NCBI GenBank assembly: GCA_030456445.1
Contig: JAKDNM010000018.1
Location: 1-41,698 of the forward strand
Source of the DNA: Hyphomicrobiales bacterium
GTDB taxonomy: Bacteria > Pseudomonadota > Alphaproteobacteria > Rhizobiales > Rhizobiaceae
Length of the DNA: 41,698 bases
Reading direction: 5' to 3'
Shown: positions 1-9,558 of the stretch, piece by piece
Layout: every line of letters begins with the position of its first letter
Numbering within the stretch: the stretch's first letter is position 1
Program-made: the position numbers and the translations under genes
Notes under the pieces: model-generated
What the model saw: the letters and a program-made list of their open reading frames with translations, nothing else
Databases searched by the model: none
What the model was told of the DNA's origin: nothing

Positions 1-2
1 CG

Positions 3-1244
3 GCGCGGGCCGCCCCTTCGTTCGAAGGCGTCATGCGGGCCGTCGCCGCCAAGAACTGGAAGGACGCAACCGAACAGGCTCGTGCGCTCGACAGTATGCG
101 GGGTACGGACGACTTCCTTTCCCTCTACGTTATCGCCGCACGACTCATCGCACACAAGCGATGCGACAAGGCCGTTCCGGTCCTGAACGCCCTGATGACG
201 GTTCGGCCGAGCTTCGTGCCAGCGCACGAACTTGCTTTCATCTGCTACCGGGCAGCCGGCAACGAGAAGCAGGCCGACCGTCATCTGACGGCGATCATCG
301 CCATAATGCCAGAAGGCCCGCAACGGACATTGTTCGAGCAGGCCCGCACCACGCTTCGTTCGCGCAAGGGCGCATCCTTTTCCGTCTACGTGGACGTGAT
401 GCCCTCGTCCAACGTCAATCGCCAGACCGCAGCCGACAGGCTCGGCGCGCTGACGATCACCGACGATGCGAAGAAGAGTTCCGGCGTCATGGTCCGGGGC
501 GGCGTGTCGGCGACCCGAACCTTTCTCTACAGAGACAATTTCAACATCTCCGGCGTCATTCGTGGCGAGCTTGCCATGGATACGGTCGACAGACTGCTCC
601 GACCCGCCCTGATTGCGGAAATGCCCGTGCAGTTCACGGGCTTGCAGTGGGCCAATGTCCTTTTCAGCCCGTTCGCAATGGTGCGCTTCGAAGAAGACAA
701 ACGCGATTTTACCAGCGTCGGAGCCCGTGCCGTTGTGGTAAAGCCGTTCGCCAACGGCATGAGCCTCGGTCTGGTGGAGAGCGTCGCCCGTCAGGAATAT
801 CCGCTGGAGCCGTACAGAGATGGCTGGCGCTTGCAAAGCAGCGCCACCCTGTCCAGGCCCATCAGTGCGCGCACGCGCCTGACCACGACAGTCGCGCTGG
901 ACTACAACGACACGGACGACGCGCGGAATCGGACGCTTGAATTGTCGGGACTGGCAAGGATCGACCATCTTACGAAAAGCGGCTTCATCCTGGCGGCACA
1001 GGTAGCGGCAGGCTGGCGAGGCCATAGCGAGCCGCCGCCCCTGTCGCGTGGACCCGACCAGACGGATCGCTTCATCGCGGTAAGAGGCGAAATCGGGAAT
1101 CGAAATTTCAAGATCGAACCGGTCGCCGGGCTCGGCGCATTTATCCCGACGCTCTACTACCAATATACGCGGCAATGGTCCGACAACGTCTTCTACGACT
1201 ATGACAGCCACGATGTCGGCGTCTTGCTCAGAAGCTATTTTTAG
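3..1244 (+). CDS. Slam-like (DUF560) outer-membrane beta-barrel protein, 5' end cut by the window
   Basis: The reading frame is open to the left edge, so the true start is probably outside; the first ATG inside is at 33 (403 residues from there). About the first 105 residues are helical and TPR-like (alternating Ala/Leu/Arg helices), and the rest alternates short polar and hydrophobic strands typical of an outer-membrane barrel, ending in a strand with terminal Phe (…GVLLRSYF). The end, with YTRQWSDN followed by YDYDSHDVGV, resembles the closing strands of surface lipoprotein assembly modulators (Slam, TPR plus 14-strand barrel). Known Slams move lipoproteins or small haem-binding proteins across the outer membrane. 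The next gene starts 13 bases on and is probably co-transcribed. The family call rests on architecture and the C-terminal motif; the substrate is unknown. Confidence 0.6.
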   Translation, partial: ARAAPSFEGVMRAVAAKNWKDATEQARALDSMRGTDDFLSLYVIAARLIAHKRCDKAVPVLNALMTVRPSFVPAHELAFICYRAAGNEKQADRHLTAIIAIMPEGPQRTLFEQARTTLRSRKGASFSVYVDVMPSSNVNRQTAADRLGALTITDDAKKSSGVMVRGGVSATRTFLYRDNFNISGVIRGELAMDTVDRLLRPALIAEMPVQFTGLQWANVLFSPFAMVRFEEDKRDFTSVGARAVVVKPFANGMSLGLVESVARQEYPLEPYRDGWRLQSSATLSRPISARTRLTTTVALDYNDTDDARNRTLELSGLARIDHLTKSGFILAAQVAAGWRGHSEPPPLSRGPDQTDRFIAVRGEIGNRNFKIEPVAGLGAFIPTLYYQYTRQWSDNVFYDYDSHDVGVLLRSYF

Positions 1245-1257
1245 GTGGGCCGGCAGC

Positions 1258-2175
1258 ATGAACCGCAAAAGCACGGCCTTCCTCTTGCTTTGCGCTGCCG
1301 CCGCGCTGTTGCCGAAAGCCGGGCACGCGATGGAACTGTCCGCATCGAGTTCCGTGCAGGTGCGCATGGGATCGATAGGGTTCAGCCATGACGCCAGTTC
1401 CACCAACCCCATATACGGAAACCCGACAAGCAAGCTGGAATATGATCGGCTGCGCGAAACGCTTCTGTCCCTGAGGCTGGAGGGGAGAAGCGGGCCGTCC
1501 GGTCCGTGGTTCGATCTTGCCGGCACGATCGGGCTTTCGAGCGACGGCAATTTTCGTGACGCTGATTTCTATAGCGGCCAGGTTCTGTCTTCCGAGACGT
1601 TCAGCCGGGGCCTTTCCGCGCGGGAATATGGGCTGAATCTGAGATTTTCCGGGAATGGTTGGGTATGGGGCGATTTCTCCGGTTTCGCAGTCAGGCCCTA
1701 TCTCTTCGGCGGCGTCCGGCAGAGGAACCTCTCCGCGCGCGGATTACGTTGCGGTGCCATCTGCACGGCATTACCGAGCGTGACCGCCGACCGGGAGGTC
1801 ATCGGTCAGGATATGTTCGACATTTATGCCGGGCCGGGTCTGTGGCTGGAAAGCCAACTGTCGCCGCGCCAGCGCATCGACTTGAAAGGCGAGGTGGGAC
1901 TGGGCTATCGGCATGTCGCCGACAGCCACCGCCTGCGCCCCGATTTGGGGCCGGCCCCCAACATAGGCTACGATTTCACCCTGGCCCGTGCGCATGTGGA
2001 ACTGAACTACACGCATGCGATTACCGATATCGCAAATCTGACGATCGGCGCATTCGGCGGCGGGGCCTTGGGGCGTGGCCATGTGACTTACGCATCCATG
2101 CCCGGTCAGCCTTTGCCGGCCAAGACCTGGGAATGGAACGTCGGGCTGAGCATCGGCCTGAATGTGGATTTTTAA
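1258..2175 (+). CDS. Secreted outer-membrane beta-barrel protein of unknown function
   Basis: This encodes 305 residues from ATG 1258, chosen because a purine-rich AGGTGGG lies just upstream and the protein then opens with a clean signal peptide (MNRKSTAFLLL…, likely cleavage after GHA near residue 27). A longer start at 1201 would overlap the previous gene and bury the signal. The mature part has repeated amphipathic strands with aromatic ends and finishes SIGLNVDF, a barrel-type C-terminal strand. Two cysteines close together (LRCGAICT) may form a loop disulfide. I recognise no named family. Its place directly after a Slam-like gene suggests a functional partnership, but it has no lipobox and does not look like a TbpB-type Slam cargo. 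Confidence 0.7.
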   Translation: MNRKSTAFLLLCAAAALLPKAGHAMELSASSSVQVRMGSIGFSHDASSTNPIYGNPTSKLEYDRLRETLLSLRLEGRSGPSGPWFDLAGTIGLSSDGNFRDADFYSGQVLSSETFSRGLSAREYGLNLRFSGNGWVWGDFSGFAVRPYLFGGVRQRNLSARGLRCGAICTALPSVTADREVIGQDMFDIYAGPGLWLESQLSPRQRIDLKGEVGLGYRHVADSHRLRPDLGPAPNIGYDFTLARAHVELNYTHAITDIANLTIGAFGGGALGRGHVTYASMPGQPLPAKTWEWNVGLSIGLNVDF

Positions 2176-2241
2176 GGTTTCGGCGCAGCCATAGGCTTGG
2201 GAATTTGCCCGGCAAAGCAACAAGTTCGCCCCGCCTGCGGG

Positions 2242-2259
2242 TTTTCGCTTTCGCGAAAA
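2242..2259. terminator. Possible terminator hairpin between convergent genes
   Basis: TTTTCGC (2242-2248) and GCGAAAA (2253-2259) form a 7-bp stem with a TTTC loop. It lies between the barrel gene ending at 2175 and the regulator ending at 2289, where either strand would give A/T-flanked hairpin ends. The stem is short and AT-rich at the base, so this is only a candidate. Confidence 0.3.
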
Positions 2260-2288
2260 TGATCTTCATATACAGCCGCGCCGTCTCC

Positions 2289-3428
2289 CTATCCCGCATA
2301 CCGTGCGAGCAGGGCGTATAGGTCCGGTTGGCCACGCGCACCCGTCTTCGCGAAAATGGCTTTCGTGCAGGTCCGAATGGTCTCGTAACTCAGGTTAAGT
2401 TCGGTGGCTGCTTCCTGAAGAGTTCTCCCCGCATAGAGCGAAAAGCATAGCCGGATCTCAGCCTTGGTGAGACCGTACAGTTGACCGAGCGCCGACAGAT
2501 CCTGGATGGCGGGCGGACGTGCCAGCCGCTTCATGACGATCAGGACCTGTCTGCGGGTGCCGATCATCGCGCGCGGAAATGAATCCGGCGTTGGAAGACG
2601 CGACAGGGAATAGACTGTGGGTTCGTATGGACTGCCTCCTGAAAACGTGGAAGCAGGCGACGCAGGCGAATTCATAAGCGCGGTCACGGAATCCGCTATG
2701 CGCCGATGCAAGGCGGGGTCCTTGAAGATGACCCGGCCGTTCTTGCAAACGAGAACGCTTTCTTTGGCGATGAGCACCTCGGCCTCGGCATTCGCGCCGC
2801 AGAGTTTCAGGGAGGAATCGACCACCAGCGAAGACCATGCGCGGTGCGTCACTGCCGCTTGCGATGCCGCCCTTTCTCCTTCAAAGCGGAGATTCAGGGC
2901 TATGTCGATGGCACGCTGGATAGGGGCGACCAGACGCCGTGAGACCTCGGCGGCAGGGTCGTCGTAGGCATCCGCATAGCGGCTGGGATAAAGCATCGGG
3001 AAATGGACCACGTCGGTCGGGCTGGCATCGACCTTCAGGCCGACGCCGCTGAACACGTTGCCCGCACGGGCAAGCCAGTCATTGTAGAATTCGGTGTCGG
3101 CAAATGTTCGTGCCGGCAGATGCTTGTCGGCGACGAAAACGGAACCGCTTGGCATCCGGGTCCAGACCTCCGCCCACGGGTTGATATAGGCGAAGTGCTC
3201 TACATAGGTCGCAGCCGAATCGTCCGCGAAGCCGGTCCATTCCATGAAATTGATGCCATCATGCACGAAATCCTGATTGATCAGTGCAGTCAAACTTCCG
3301 GGAAAGGCAGCACAGAAAATCTTCGCAGGTACAGTCCATGGCACGCGTCCAAGACTAGCCTGTTCGATCGCCTCGGCGACTTCAGCGGCGATGAAGGAAA
3401 TCCGTCCCTCATCGTATGAAGTGATCAT
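2289..3428 (-). CDS. LuxR-family transcriptional regulator
   Basis: The protein has 379 residues. The last 65 or so form a LuxR/GerE-type helix-turn-helix: LTKAEIRLCFSLYAGRTLQE, then AATELNLSYETIRTCTKAIFAKTGARGQPDL, which matches the usual 'T..E..v......G.s..eIA..L..s..Tv..h...i..K.g' pattern. The first 250 residues contain no receiver or autoinducer domain that I recognise and are probably a ligand- or partner-sensing region. ATG 3428 has a G-rich stretch upstream. It converges on the Slam/barrel pair, so a role in controlling that pair or itself is possible. A 12-bp palindrome lies 59-70 bases upstream of the start. Confidence 0.8.
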   Translation of the reverse strand: MITSYDEGRISFIAAEVAEAIEQASLGRVPWTVPAKIFCAAFPGSLTALINQDFVHDGINFMEWTGFADDSAATYVEHFAYINPWAEVWTRMPSGSVFVADKHLPARTFADTEFYNDWLARAGNVFSGVGLKVDASPTDVVHFPMLYPSRYADAYDDPAAEVSRRLVAPIQRAIDIALNLRFEGERAASQAAVTHRAWSSLVVDSSLKLCGANAEAEVLIAKESVLVCKNGRVIFKDPALHRRIADSVTALMNSPASPASTFSGGSPYEPTVYSLSRLPTPDSFPRAMIGTRRQVLIVMKRLARPPAIQDLSALGQLYGLTKAEIRLCFSLYAGRTLQEAATELNLSYETIRTCTKAIFAKTGARGQPDLYALLARYAG

Positions 3429-3486
3429 CGGCAGCCCCCCGATGCAACTATCGGCCTGGCAGATATTGTCGGGGCTCGCCGGAGTT

Positions 3487-3498
3487 GTAAAGCTTTAC
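3487..3498. promoter_or_regulatory. Candidate operator palindrome upstream of the LuxR-type gene
   Basis: GTAAAGCTTTAC is a perfect 12-bp palindrome in an AT-rich pocket 59-70 bases upstream of the regulator start at 3428. The position suits an autoregulatory operator. No protein-binding assignment can be made from sequence alone. Confidence 0.35.
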
Positions 3499-3939
3499 GA
3501 TAATTTAAATCTGTATTTCGGACCTACCGCCTTGCAGCGGTGGAGCGCGTCCTCGATCCTTCTCAAGCCATTCGGCAGTTTGGGCTGCGCGGGTTCCGGC
3601 GAAGGGTGGGAGAGTACGCCCCGCAGTCCCTCCACTGCCCCGCCGCACGAAATCTGCCGGGCCGGCCTTGCGGATGGCCGCCGCGCAATCCTCCGGCGAC
3701 GCGATGTCGGCAAGGAGGGCCGTACCCTCGGCTCAGGAGCGGCCGGGAGCGGGAAAGCGATGGCTGGAGAGAAGAAGAACGTAAAACGGGTGAAGCACCT
3801 CGGCAAGATGCTCGCCTAGTGCGGCGCCGGCAGCGAAACGGAGATCGGGTTGTGAACGCCGTGCGACTCCCCGTGTCGCACGTTCACCCTGCGTTCCAAT
3901 CACCGGTTTTCCAAGCTGTTGATATTTCATGTGAAACGC
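3499..3939. other. Gene-poor stretch between the LuxR-type gene and tRNA-Arg
   Basis: I see no supportable gene here. Short open frames exist on both strands but lack family signatures and good start sites. On the minus strand at about 3650-3725 one frame reads ADIASPEDCAAAIRKAGP, which resembles part of a short-chain dehydrogenase, but the frame does not continue into a Rossmann pattern. The stretch is best read as decayed coding DNA next to a tRNA 3' end. Confidence 0.4.
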
Positions 3940-4016
3940 TGGTGATCCCGGCGCGATTCGAACGCGCGACCCTCAGATTAGGAATCTGATGCTCTATCCT
4001 GCTGAGCTACGGGACC
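3940..4016 (-). tRNA. tRNA-Arg (anticodon CCU)
   Basis: A full cloverleaf is visible on the minus strand. The 7-bp acceptor stem GGTCCCG/CGGGATC contains a G-U pair at its second position. The D arm is GCTC…GAGC, the anticodon stem TCAGA/TCTGA with loop TTCCTAA (anticodon CCT at 3980-3982), and the T arm GCGCG-TTCGAAT-CGCGC. The discriminator is A and CCA is encoded (3940-3942). It reads AGG codons. Its 3' end faces the accessory-looking block at 1-3939. Confidence 0.97.
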
Positions 4017-4116
4017 ACGGCGCTTTACATAAACGCTTCCCACGCCTTCGCCAACCCGGCTTTGGCGTTCCGGATTGGTCTTGATCGAATATCGTGCGGC
4101 TTCGGCTGAATGGCGC

Positions 4117-5283
<1,167 letters not shown>

Positions 5284-5442
5284 GTGCAAGGCTTCCCTGT
5301 CGGATTGACGTTCTGATCGTGATCTCGGCGACTTTGCCATTTTGGCGACACATGCGCTAGATAGCACCGGTGCACGCGTCGGCACGGCCTCTCGCGGACC
5401 TGACGACGCAACTCCCGGCAACGACATCAAGGTTGGATCGAA

Positions 5443-6603
5443 TTGACCATCAGGCGGCATCTATCCCTGATATTCTCGCTTACGTTTCTGGTCGTGGCGG
5501 CCCCCTCCTTCGCGGTCGCCGGGCCCTCGTTGCTCTTCGACGTGAACAACGGCAAGGTGTTGGAGCATCGCGACGCGTTTGCGCGCTGGTATCCCGCCTC
5601 GCTCACCAAGCTGATGACGGCCTATGCCGCATTCAGGGCGATCGACAAGGGCGAGGTCACGCTTCTGTCCCCGGTCAGGATGACGAAGAATTCCTCGTCC
5701 CAGCCGCCGAGCAAAATGGGCTTCAAGCCGGGCTCCGTGATGACGCTCGACAACGCGCTGAAGATGATGATCACCCATTCGGCCAACGACATCGCCATGG
5801 CGGTCGGCGAGAATATCGGCGGTTCCCAGGAGGCTTTCGTCGAGCGCATGAACGCCGAGGCGCGCCGGCTCGGCATGAGCGGCACGCATTACGCCAATCC
5901 GAACGGTCTCTTCTCGCCCGACAATTATACGACCGCGCGCGACCAGGCACTGCTGGTGACGGCGATCCGCAAGGAATATCCGCAATATCTCAGCTATTTC
6001 GAGATCGAGGCGATCGGCATCGGCAAGAAGGTGATCCCCAACATCAATGCGCTGATCGGCCGCTTCGACGGCGCGGACGGAATGAAGACCGGCTTCATCT
6101 GCGAATCCGGCTTCAATTTCATCGGCAGCGCGACAAGGCAGGGCCGAACCCTGGCCGCAATCGTGCTCGGCGCCGATTCGATCACCGATCGCGCCGCCCA
6201 GACCGCCGCGCTGCTGGCGCAGGGCTTTGCCGGAGACGAGCCGGCCGGTCCGACGCTGGCCTCGATGCCGGTGGAAGGCAGCGGTGTGAGCGAGGCAACC
6301 AACATGCGCCAGGCGCTCTGTTCCAAGGAGGCCCGGCAAAAGAAGAAGCGGAAGCTCGCCGATGCCGGCGGCGAGGACGACACCGACCAGGCGCCGCTTG
6401 TGATGGGTTCGCCCTATCTCCACAAGCTCGACCATCCCCGCAATGTCGTCATGGTCAGCCTCGGCGGCGCCACCGGACCCGGCGGATTGCCGGAGCCAGT
6501 GGAATATGCCGACGTGCCGATCCCGACGCCTCGTCCCGACTACACGCCTCCCGCAAAGGCGGCGAAGCCGGTCGCCAAGGCGCAATCGGCGACAGTGCAA
6601 TAG
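5443..6603 (+). CDS. D-alanyl-D-alanine carboxypeptidase (PBP5/6 type, peptidase S11)
   Basis: The protein has 386 residues and probably starts at TTG 5443, with AAGG ten bases upstream. A signal peptide runs to about residue 26 (…PSFAVAG). The three penicillin-binding active-site boxes are present: SLTK (Ser53-Lys56), SAN (113-115) and KTG (215-217). The enzyme removes the terminal D-Ala from peptidoglycan stem peptides in the periplasm, limiting cross-links. The C-terminal 120 residues are Lys/Pro-rich without the classical amphipathic anchor, so membrane attachment is uncertain. A CobW-type GTPase gene follows after 8 bases and is probably in the same operon. Confidence 0.92.
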   Translation: MTIRRHLSLIFSLTFLVVAAPSFAVAGPSLLFDVNNGKVLEHRDAFARWYPASLTKLMTAYAAFRAIDKGEVTLLSPVRMTKNSSSQPPSKMGFKPGSVMTLDNALKMMITHSANDIAMAVGENIGGSQEAFVERMNAEARRLGMSGTHYANPNGLFSPDNYTTARDQALLVTAIRKEYPQYLSYFEIEAIGIGKKVIPNINALIGRFDGADGMKTGFICESGFNFIGSATRQGRTLAAIVLGADSITDRAAQTAALLAQGFAGDEPAGPTLASMPVEGSGVSEATNMRQALCSKEARQKKKRKLADAGGEDDTDQAPLVMGSPYLHKLDHPRNVVMVSLGGATGPGGLPEPVEYADVPIPTPRPDYTPPAKAAKPVAKAQSATVQ

Positions 6604-6611
6604 GCGGCGCG

Positions 6612-7709
6612 ATGGCCGACCCCGTTCCCGTCAGCCTGCTGACCGGCTTTCTCGGTTCCGGCAAGACGACCCTGCTCAACCGCCTCCTGAAGGAGCCGGC
6701 GCTCGCCGACACCGCCGTCGTCATCAATGAATTCGGCGAGATCGCCATCGACCATCTGCTGGTCGAGCGCGCGAGCGATGGGGTGATCGAACTTTCCGAC
6801 GGATGCGTCTGCTGCACGGTGCGTGGCGAGCTTGTCGACACGCTTCTCGATCTCGCCCAACGCATGCCGGCGCTGAAGCGCGTCATCATCGAGACGACCG
6901 GACTTGCCGATCCGGCGCCGGTCCTGCAATCGCTGATGGCGCATGCCGGGTTGCTCGATCTCTTCCGCCTAGACGGCGTCATCGCCACCGTGGATGCGGT
7001 GAACGGCGCGGCAACGCTCGACCGTCACGAGGAAGCCGTGCGGCAGGTGGCTATGGCCGACCGCATCGTGCTGACCAAATCCGATCTCGCCGAGGCGAAC
7101 GATGCGATCGAACCGTTACGCGACAGGCTGAGGCGGCTCAATCCCGGCGCGCCCATCCTTGAGGCAGGCCCAGACTGGCCGCCAGCTTCGGAATTGCTGA
7201 ATTGCGGGCTCTACGACCCTGCCCGCAAGATTCCCGACGTCGAACGCTGGCTGCGCGCCGAGGCCGCGCCCGGCCACCACGATCACCATCATGACCATGC
7301 GGATCACGCCCGCGATCATCATCACCATCATCACGACAGCCGCATAAGGACGGTCTCCCTTATCCATGACCGGCCGATCCCGTTCACCGCGATCGAAGCC
7401 TTCCTCGACGTCCTGCGCTCGGCGAACGGCGAACACCTCCTGCGCATGAAGGGGATCGTGGAACTCGCCGAGGATCCGGAGCGGCCGCTTGTCCTGCACG
7501 GGGTCCAGAAAGTGCTGCATCCGCCCGCCCGCCTGTCGGCATGGCCGGACGGCCAGCGCGGCACGCGGCTGGTTCTCATAACGATGGATGTGGACGAGGA
7601 TTACGTCCGCCGCCTCTTTGCCGCCATGACCGGCATCCCGGCCACCGATACGCCCGACCGCGCGGCAATCGAGGACAATCCGCTCGCCATCGCCGGCGCA
7701 AAGCTGTAG
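6612..7709 (+). CDS. CobW/COG0523-family GTPase, putative zinc metallochaperone
   Basis: The protein has 365 residues from ATG 6612. The G1 loop is GFLGSGKT (12-19), followed by the family metal motif CVCC (65-68) in ELSDGCVCCTVRGEL, a switch region IETTGLADP, and TKSD (155-158) for guanine recognition. A histidine-rich stretch (222-241) contains 12 His in 20 residues and links the GTPase and CobW C-terminal domains. Members of COG0523 deliver zinc or cobalt to target enzymes under metal limitation. No Zur-like box was recognised upstream. Coupling with a D,D-carboxypeptidase gene hints at a zinc-dependent envelope enzyme as client, but that is inference. Confidence 0.9.
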   Translation: MADPVPVSLLTGFLGSGKTTLLNRLLKEPALADTAVVINEFGEIAIDHLLVERASDGVIELSDGCVCCTVRGELVDTLLDLAQRMPALKRVIIETTGLADPAPVLQSLMAHAGLLDLFRLDGVIATVDAVNGAATLDRHEEAVRQVAMADRIVLTKSDLAEANDAIEPLRDRLRRLNPGAPILEAGPDWPPASELLNCGLYDPARKIPDVERWLRAEAAPGHHDHHHDHADHARDHHHHHHDSRIRTVSLIHDRPIPFTAIEAFLDVLRSANGEHLLRMKGIVELAEDPERPLVLHGVQKVLHPPARLSAWPDGQRGTRLVLITMDVDEDYVRRLFAAMTGIPATDTPDRAAIEDNPLAIAGAKL

Positions 7710-7738
7710 CGGCCGCGCCGCTAGCGTTTTGTTTTCAC

Positions 7739-7782
7739 GCAATTCCGGACGGAAAACCGGTTCCCACTTTTCCTGGAATTGC
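7739..7782. repeat. Rhizobial intergenic palindromic repeat
   Basis: The outer arms GCAATTCC (7739-7746) and GGAATTGC (7775-7782) are perfect inverted repeats, and inside them GGAAAA (7751-7756) pairs with TTTTCC (7768-7773). From memory this resembles a short element found in many copies between rhizobial genes. It sits between two convergent genes (stops at 7709 and 7784) and may act as a bidirectional transcription end. Confidence 0.6.
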
Positions 7783-7783
7783 T

Positions 7784-8038
7784 CTATTCCCCACGCTCGA
7801 CCAGAAAGCGATGCCCGCCCTCGACGCCGACGCTTTCGACCAAACGGTGGCCGTTATCCTTGCAGAAAGCAGGGATATCGATCACGGCCAGCGGATCGGT
7901 GGTCTCCAACCACAGACGCGCTCCCGGTTGCATGCCGGCCAGCCGCTTGCGTGCCCTCAATACGGGCAATGGACAGTTAAGGCCTCTCAGATCGTAGGTT
8001 TCGGCGTCGACGCTCAACTGCCGAACATCTTGTTCCAC
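7784..8038 (-). CDS. tusA: TusA/SirA-family sulfur-carrier protein
   Basis: This is a small protein of 84 residues from GTG 8038, or 77 from TTG 8017, which overlaps the upstream stop as TTGA. The shorter form is closer to the usual TusA length. The diagnostic motif is LRGLNCPLPVLRARKRL with the sulfur-carrying Cys in CPxP, followed by DPLAVIDIPAFCKDNGH as in TusA. It relays persulfide sulfur, for example to tRNA thiolation or molybdenum cofactor pathways, in the cytosol. It overlaps or abuts the end of the L,D-transpeptidase gene and is probably co-transcribed with it. Which TusA pathway it serves is unknown. Confidence 0.85.
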   Translation of the reverse strand: MEQDVRQLSVDAETYDLRGLNCPLPVLRARKRLAGMQPGARLWLETTDPLAVIDIPAFCKDNGHRLVESVGVEGGHRFLVERGE

Positions 8039-9339
8039 ATACGCTTGAGAACGCGGGGATGCCGCGGTTCCGCCGCCAAGGCGCTTGCTTCCGGCGCGAC
8101 GTTCGCGTTCTCGTCCAGCTTCGGCGAAGCCTGCGCCACGGCCTTCCGTCCGGCCGCTTCCTTTGCCGCTTTGGCTTCGGCGATCCCGGCTTCCCTGGCG
8201 GCCTTGGCCTCAGCGATCTGGGTCTCTTTCGCCGCCTTTGCGGCCGCGATGGCTTGAGCCTTCTCCCACGCGGCCTTTTCCCTGGCGGCCTTTTCAGAAT
8301 CGAGCGCCGCCATCTTGCGGCCGACGGCTGAATCGATGCGGCCCATCTCGGCGGTCTGGGTCACTTTGCCCCTGCCATCCAGGGCCGGTGGCTCAAGCGA
8401 CACGCGCTCGCCTTGCCCGCGCCGGCGCGACCAGTCCGCCACCAGGCTTGCTTCCTTCATTCCGTCGATCGTCGCGCTTTGAGCCTTGCCCTTGCTCCTG
8501 CTCGCTTCCGCGAAGGCGACGTCGTATTTCTTGTCGTAGGCAGCCGTCGCGGCCGCCATAGCCGGCGAGCGCGCCATGGGCGGGCAGGCTCCGTTTGGCG
8601 AGGCCGGGAAGCTGTGGCCCTCGGCCGCCACCTCGTTGAAGACGTAACGCCCCTCGCACACATCCACCTTGGGCGGCAGATGAGCGATCTCGAACTGGTC
8701 GTAGCCCTGTTTCAGCATCTTCCAGAATTGATAGTTCGGATCGTTGCGGTACCGGGCCATGTTGGCTGCATTCATGCGGAACGGGAAGGCCTGGAGCTGG
8801 AACGCCTCCTGCCCTCCCCGGAAAGCGTCGCGCGCGAAGGCATATATCTGAGCGACCTGCGCGTCGTTCATCGAATAGCAGCCCGACGAGGAGCAGGCCC
8901 CGTGCACCATCAAATTGGCCCCCGTGCGGTTATGCGCGCGGTCGTAGGAGTTCGGGAAACCGATGTTGAAGGAAAGGTAGTATTTCGAGCTCGGATTCAT
9001 CTGGCTTGGGCGGATCATGTAGAGCCCTTCCGGCGCCTGTCGGTCCCCTTCGGTGAATTTCGGGCCAAGCTGCCCCGACCATTTGCAGATCGGATAGGTG
9101 GCGACGAGGCCGTAGCCGCCGTCGCCCTTCTGCTTCCAGACCTCGAACTGTCCCTCTTCCTTGAAGAGGCGCACCATGATCGGGGAGGAAGTCGACATGC
9201 CCTTCGACTTCATCTGGTCGACGAGCTTTTGCGGCAGCTCTTTTTCAGCCTTCGGGACGATGTCGTCGATCGACCCGTTGCAGCCTGCCAGAAGCAGGGC
9301 TGCGACCAGGAAACCGGCGCCTTTGATGCGGGAATTCAT
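8014..9339 (-). CDS. Lipoprotein L,D-transpeptidase (YkuD family) with Ala/Lys-rich tail
   Basis: This encodes 441 residues from ATG 9339; in-frame starts at 9351 and 9363 are also possible. A lipoprotein signal ends in LLLAGC (Cys20 from this start). The YkuD catalytic signature is HGACSSSGCYSMND, with catalytic Cys in SGC, in a domain covering roughly residues 45-185. The last 110 or so residues are a helical stretch rich in Ala, Lys and Glu (repeated AKAAKE-type units), probably coiled coil. Such enzymes form 3-3 cross-links or attach proteins to peptidoglycan. Here the protein would be lipid-anchored in the periplasm. TusA follows with overlapping ends. Confidence 0.85.
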   Translation of the reverse strand: MNSRIKGAGFLVAALLLAGCNGSIDDIVPKAEKELPQKLVDQMKSKGMSTSSPIMVRLFKEEGQFEVWKQKGDGGYGLVATYPICKWSGQLGPKFTEGDRQAPEGLYMIRPSQMNPSSKYYLSFNIGFPNSYDRAHNRTGANLMVHGACSSSGCYSMNDAQVAQIYAFARDAFRGGQEAFQLQAFPFRMNAANMARYRNDPNYQFWKMLKQGYDQFEIAHLPPKVDVCEGRYVFNEVAAEGHSFPASPNGACPPMARSPAMAAATAAYDKKYDVAFAEASRSKGKAQSATIDGMKEASLVADWSRRRGQGERVSLEPPALDGRGKVTQTAEMGRIDSAVGRKMAALDSEKAAREKAAWEKAQAIAAAKAAKETQIAEAKAAREAGIAEAKAAKEAAGRKAVAQASPKLDENANVAPEASALAAEPRHPRVLKRMWNKMFGS

Positions 9340-9558
9340 CGTGCTGTGCATTCTCGTTCGCAAAAGCCGGATCGCAGCCGGCCGAGATTCAAGCCTGAGG
9401 CTACGTCGGTTAACCTTGAGAAATCATTACCATGAAATGTCCCCAACTTCCCCGCAACCGGCTATTGAAGGCAGCCGCGCGGCGATTTTATGGCATCGCG
9501 GTGATTCTATGCGCTTTCGCGGGCGATTGGAATCCGCTCCCGCATGGCGGCGGCGCAT

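Noticed and set aside
3541..3730. Possible short-chain dehydrogenase remnant on the minus strand (ADIASPEDCAAAIRKAGP)
   Set aside because: Only one 18-residue stretch looks like the family; the glycine motif, catalytic Tyr-Lys and a continuous frame are missing, so it is too weak to list as a pseudogene.
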